From: Voacanga thouarsii | Taxonomy: Eukaryota; Streptophyta; Magnoliopsida; Gentianales; Apocynaceae | DNA: 64,000 nucleotides | Direction: 5' to 3' | NCBI GenBank assembly: GCA_026120185.1 | Contig: JANUWF010001217.1 | Location: 3,890,001 to 3,954,000 of the forward strand | Part shown: in pieces, positions 60,809 to 64,000 of the stretch | Layout of the letters: every line of letters starts with the position of its first letter | How positions within the stretch are numbered: the stretch's first letter is position 1 | Translations under genes and position numbers: made by a program | The notes under the pieces: generated by a model | The model's database searches: none | Seen by the model: only the letters and a program-made list of their open reading frames with translations | What the model was told of the DNA's origin: nothing

Positions 60809-61690
60809 GATAAGTTTAAACAAACTTTTCAACAACCGTCTTCTTCGAGATCCAATCCTTTTGACAATCATCCTAGGCTTGTCAACACCTACAATATTAC
60901 GTATATCCTCAATAGGTTTCCTCTTAAACCGCAAAAATCTAGTAACCATTCAAGATCTTCAATCGTAAATTGCTATTCGAAAGAAGAAATCGGAGAAATC
61001 AAAGCCTCTCAAGAGTTGGACAGATTAGTTCTTCAACGAACTCGTGCGTAAAAGACCATTCCTTCGTAACTGCTCCCCGTAACCTGAAGCTACAACTCGT
61101 TCAAGAAATAAGCCAATTTCTCGAACCATCTTTCAAAAGTATCTATTCAAAAGTGGCATATCAAGATTACTCTTGTCATCAATGGTTCTTTTACTCTTGA
61201 AATTCCAGCTCTTTTAGATACAGGAGCCGATCTCAATTGTATCCAAGAAGGACTTATTCCTACTAAGTTCTTTGAAAAAACTAAAGAAAGCCTTAGATCT
61301 CGCAATGGCAAGAAACTAGGTATTAGTTTCAAATTATCGATGTCGAGGTAAAACATGAATCCTTATCCTGCTCATACCTCTTTCCTTCTGGTCAAAGATA
61401 TCACTCATCCAAGGATATTAGGCACTCCTTTCATCCAACAGATCATTCCTTTTATGGTCCTCAAAAATGGTATTCAAGTAACTCACTTGAATCAACCAAT
61501 TTTTATTCCTTTCGATAGGCCTCCTATTGAAAAACAACTTCAATTCTTAGAAAATAAACAATCACAAATAAATTTTCTAAAAGAAGATTTAAACTTCAAA
61601 AGACTCCAAAGAAGAATTGCAGGAAGTACTTATCCAATCTCGAATCAAAGCTCTGGAATCCCATATCCAGAAAAATCTTTGTTCTGATCT
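60809..61690 (+). pseudogene. viral protease region, copy C, broken
   Basis: The Asp-Thr-Gly-Ala codons are at about 61217-61228. The stretch 60960-61090 differs from copy B (53300-53430) almost only at CAG/CTG sites and loses the frame there. A further indel lies near 61615. Confidence 0.8.
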
Positions 61691-62486
61691 TCCAAATGCC
61701 TTTTGGCATAGGAAACAACACATTGTCAGACTTCCATACGAGCCTGATTTCGATGAAAAGTCTATCCCTACCAAGGCTAGACCAATCCAGATGAATCATG
61801 AGTTAACCACTCTATGTCAAAAAGAAATTAATGATCTTCTCCAAAAGAAAATTATTACTTCCAAGGCATCTCCTTGGAGTTGTGCTGCATTTTATGTATA
61901 TAAAAATGCTGAAATTGAAAGGGAGTTCCTCGACTTGTAATTAATTACAAGCCTCTCAATACAAAGACTTAGATGGATTAGGTATCCTATTCCTAACAAA
62001 AAAGATTTACTAAATCGCCTACATTCTGCAAAGTAGTCTTTTCAAAATTTGATTTAAAATCTGGATACCGGCAGATCCGGATCGATCCTAGAGATCGTTA
62101 CAAAACCGCATTCACAGCTCCATTTGGCCAGCATTTAATGGAATGTAATGCCTTTTGGATTAAAAAATGCCCCCTCTGAATTTCAAAAAATTATGAATGA
62201 AATTTTCAATCCATATTCAAAATTCATCATTGTTTACATCGATGATGTTCTTGTATTTTCAAAAGATTTGGACCAACATTTTAAACATCTTCATGTTTTA
62301 TCCCAAATTATCAAACACCAAGGTTTAGTCCTTTCAAAGACTAAATTCAGCCTTTTCCAAACTAATGTTCGATTTTTAGGACATTATATTCAACAGGGAA
62401 CTATTACACCTATTTCCCGATCAATCCAATTTGCTGACAAATTTCCTGACCAAATTCTGGACAGGACTCAACTCCAACGATTTTTG
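61691..62486 (+). pseudogene. viral RT, copy C, cut by inversion
   Basis: RT fingers are open in part (61617-61940), then a frame break occurs near 61940-62147. The palm with YIDD is at 62235-62246. Sequence stops matching after 62486, in the thumb region, where the minus-strand mosaic begins. Confidence 0.8.
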
Positions 62487-63064
62487 ACATCTTTTTGCAA
62501 AACATATTTTGCAGCTTTGCAATCAATTCGTAATAAAAATTTCTGATTTAGTAAATCAGATTGAAACTTTTGAATGCATAAAACAATTGCTAAAATTTCT
62601 TTTTTGATCGTAGGATAGTTCTGTTGAGAACTATTCCAATGTTTTGAAGCAAATGCAACTATATGTTCTTTGCCATTTTTCTTTTGTTTGAGAATGCCAC
62701 CATAACCAATGTCAGAGGCATCAGTCTCAACAATTTTGAATGCATTAGGGTCAGGAAGAGCTAAACAAGGAAGTTGTTTAACTTGGAGTTTGACCTTTTT
62801 GACAATGGATGTATGGATATTAGTCCATGGAGGAGGAGGTTGTTTAAGCCTATCATGTAAAGGCTTAATCAGATTTTTGATTCCTGGGAGAAATTCAGAA
62901 ATGTAATTTAAACATCCCAAAAATCGTTGGAGTTGAGTCCTGTCCAGAATTTGGTCAGGAAATTTGTCAGCAAATTGGATTGATCGGGAAATAGGTGTAA
63001 TAGTTCCCTGTTGAATATAATGTCCTAAAAATCGAACATTAGTTTGGAAAAGGCTAAATTTAGT
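62481..63064 (-). pseudogene. viral RT thumb/RNase H fragment, mosaic part 1
   Basis: It matches 45985-46570 in the same orientation. RNase H acidic residues are present and the frame is open on the minus strand from about 63064 to 62486, joined to the next fragment. Confidence 0.8.
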
Positions 63065-63519
63065 TTGGTCGGCAGCTGCAATGGATTTCTGCTGGAGAAA
63101 TTCAGTTTGCTGGCTATCTTTCAAAGATAGCTGTTTAGGGTTCATATTGAACCATTTTTCGATAGATGGGATGTAAGAATTTCTAGCATCCCAATCTTTC
63201 CACCATTTGCAATGGCCTTGAAGAACAAGATATGGAAGGCCATGCTGATTTGCTTCTTTGTGATAAGCAAATTTGTGGGAGAATATCCAAGCTAGCTTGA
63301 ATATGCTTTGAAAACCAAGCAACGAAGGAAGCTATTGGATGGGGATTTGAATATCCGGAACAAAAATAATCAAATCCTTCTTGGACCGGTTGAGGAAGAA
63401 TTTCTTCAATTGGGCCATAGATGGGCCACCATTGGTTGATAAACCAATGAGGGAAATCAATCTGGGCTGGTGTCCTTTTATTGAAATAAAAGAACCATGA
63501 ATGATTTTGAAATTTGTTT
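63065..63519 (-). pseudogene. viral second-ORF fragment, mosaic part 2
   Basis: It matches 52120-52575 (the C-terminal half of the second ORF, same orientation). A few bases of filler (about TTGGTC) lie at the border with the RT fragment. The frame is read through from this fragment into the RT/RNase H piece: a 284-codon chimeric frame spans 63322 to 62468. Confidence 0.8.
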
Positions 63520-64000
63520 TAAATCAGATTGAAACTTTTGAATGCATAAAACAATTGCTAAAATTTCTTTTTTGATCGTAGGATAGTTCTGTTGAGAACT
63601 ATTCCAATGTTTTGAAGCAAATGCAACTATATGTTCTTTGCCATTTTTCTTTTGTTTGAGAATGCCACCATAACCAATGTCAGAGGCATCAGTCTCAACA
63701 ATTTTGAATGCATTAGGGTCAGGAAGAGCTAAACAAGGAAGTTGTTTAACTTGGAGTTTGACCTTTTTGACAATGGATGTATGGATATTAGTCCATGGAG
63801 GAGGAGGTTGTTTAAGCCTATCATGTAAAGGCTTAATCAGATTTTTGATTCCTGGGAGAAATTCAGAAATGTAATTTAAACATCCCAAAAATCGTTGGAG
63901 TTGAGTCCTGTCCGAATTTGGTCGGGAAATTTGTCGACAGAATTGGATTGATCGGGAAATAGGTGTAATAGTTCCCTGTTGAATATAATGTCCTAAAAAT
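63520..64000 (-). pseudogene. viral RT thumb/RNase H fragment, mosaic part 3, runs off the window
   Basis: It repeats 62553-63030 with a 968-bp offset in the same orientation, suggesting that a module of RT/RNase H plus second-ORF sequence is tandemly repeated and continues past the window end. Confidence 0.8.

Larger units (their letters stand above)
44075..64000. mobile_element. endogenous caulimovirid (pararetrovirus) cluster, rearranged, runs off the window
   Basis: Gene content (movement protein, CCHC coat protein, pepsin-like protease, RT/RNase H, no integrase, no LTRs) identifies a plant pararetrovirus of the Caulimoviridae. Segments: minus 44075-53146; plus 53143-62486; minus 62481-63064 (RT/RNase H); minus 63065-63519 (second ORF); minus 63520-64000 (RT/RNase H). 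Equivalent points repeat 7663 bp apart in both large segments (51981 versus about 44318; 60809 versus 53146), so the viral genome was about 7.66 kb and circularly permuted here. The two-ORF plan and size suggest a florendovirus- or petuvirus-like genus, but this is inference. No copy is intact. Confidence 0.9.

Noticed and set aside
1..64000. tRNA, rRNA or CRISPR features
   Set aside because: No GGTTCGAATCC-type B-box with a matching cloverleaf was seen. The periodic arrays present are plant-style tandem repeats of 143-175 bp without spacer/repeat structure, so CRISPR is excluded.

Overview
The window is nuclear DNA from a flowering plant. It is AT-rich, has long non-coding stretches and intron-containing genes, and carries plant-type NLR immune-receptor genes, a Copia retrotransposon, a Mutator-like element and an integrated plant pararetrovirus. 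The two intact NLRs resemble the late-blight R1-type CC-NLRs of asterids, so an asterid eudicot is the best guess. That is inference from family resemblance only.

Layout. (1) 1-4124: anonymous AT-rich DNA, a ten-copy 152-bp tandem array (1955-3447) and a CACTA-like terminus with many TTGGTAA/TTACCAA subterminal motifs. (2) 5642-about 11530: a dead Ty1/Copia element with gag, protease, integrase, RT and RNase H in order, many stop codons, a polypurine tract and a long 3' LTR. No 5' LTR was found. (3) about 11540-16990: AT-rich DNA in which I see no gene. (4) 17015-19440, minus: a second-class CC-NLR relic split by a 1723-bp solo Copia LTR with a 5-bp target duplication. (5) 20520-21382, minus: a truncated, frameshifted UDP-glucuronate decarboxylase pseudogene. 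(6) 22397-25917 and 36586-40502: two intact two-exon paralogous CC-NLR genes (883 and 878 aa). They lie head to tail and share 3' flanks, so they are a tandem duplication. (7) 26861-36266: an approximately 9.4-kb Mutator-like element (MULE) between the two NLRs. It has diverged inverted termini, a dead SWIM-type transposase gene and a dead plant-mobile-domain gene in the same orientation. (8) 41730-42074: the last exon of a membrane-protein gene, probably a fragment.

(9) 44075-64000 (runs off the window): a rearranged endogenous caulimovirid cluster. A minus-strand segment of about 1.18 genome lengths (44075-53146) is joined head-on to a plus-strand segment of about 1.22 genome lengths (53143-62486). 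Both give the same 7663-bp unit. The virus has a movement protein, a coat protein with CCHC knuckle, protease, RT/RNase H, then a second ORF of unknown function, and an intergenic promoter with a TATA box. After 62486 the order collapses into a minus-strand mosaic of RT/RNase H and second-ORF pieces with a period of about 968 bp. Nearly every viral gene is broken. The most complete are a second-ORF copy (51981-53081), a protease block (53143-54009) and an RT/RNase H block (54485-55393).

The most unusual signals are the virus cluster architecture and a copy-specific, repeated replacement of CAG/CTG trinucleotides by CG-containing ones in viral copies. The latter is either an assembly or base-calling artefact of methylated DNA or a real mutational signature.
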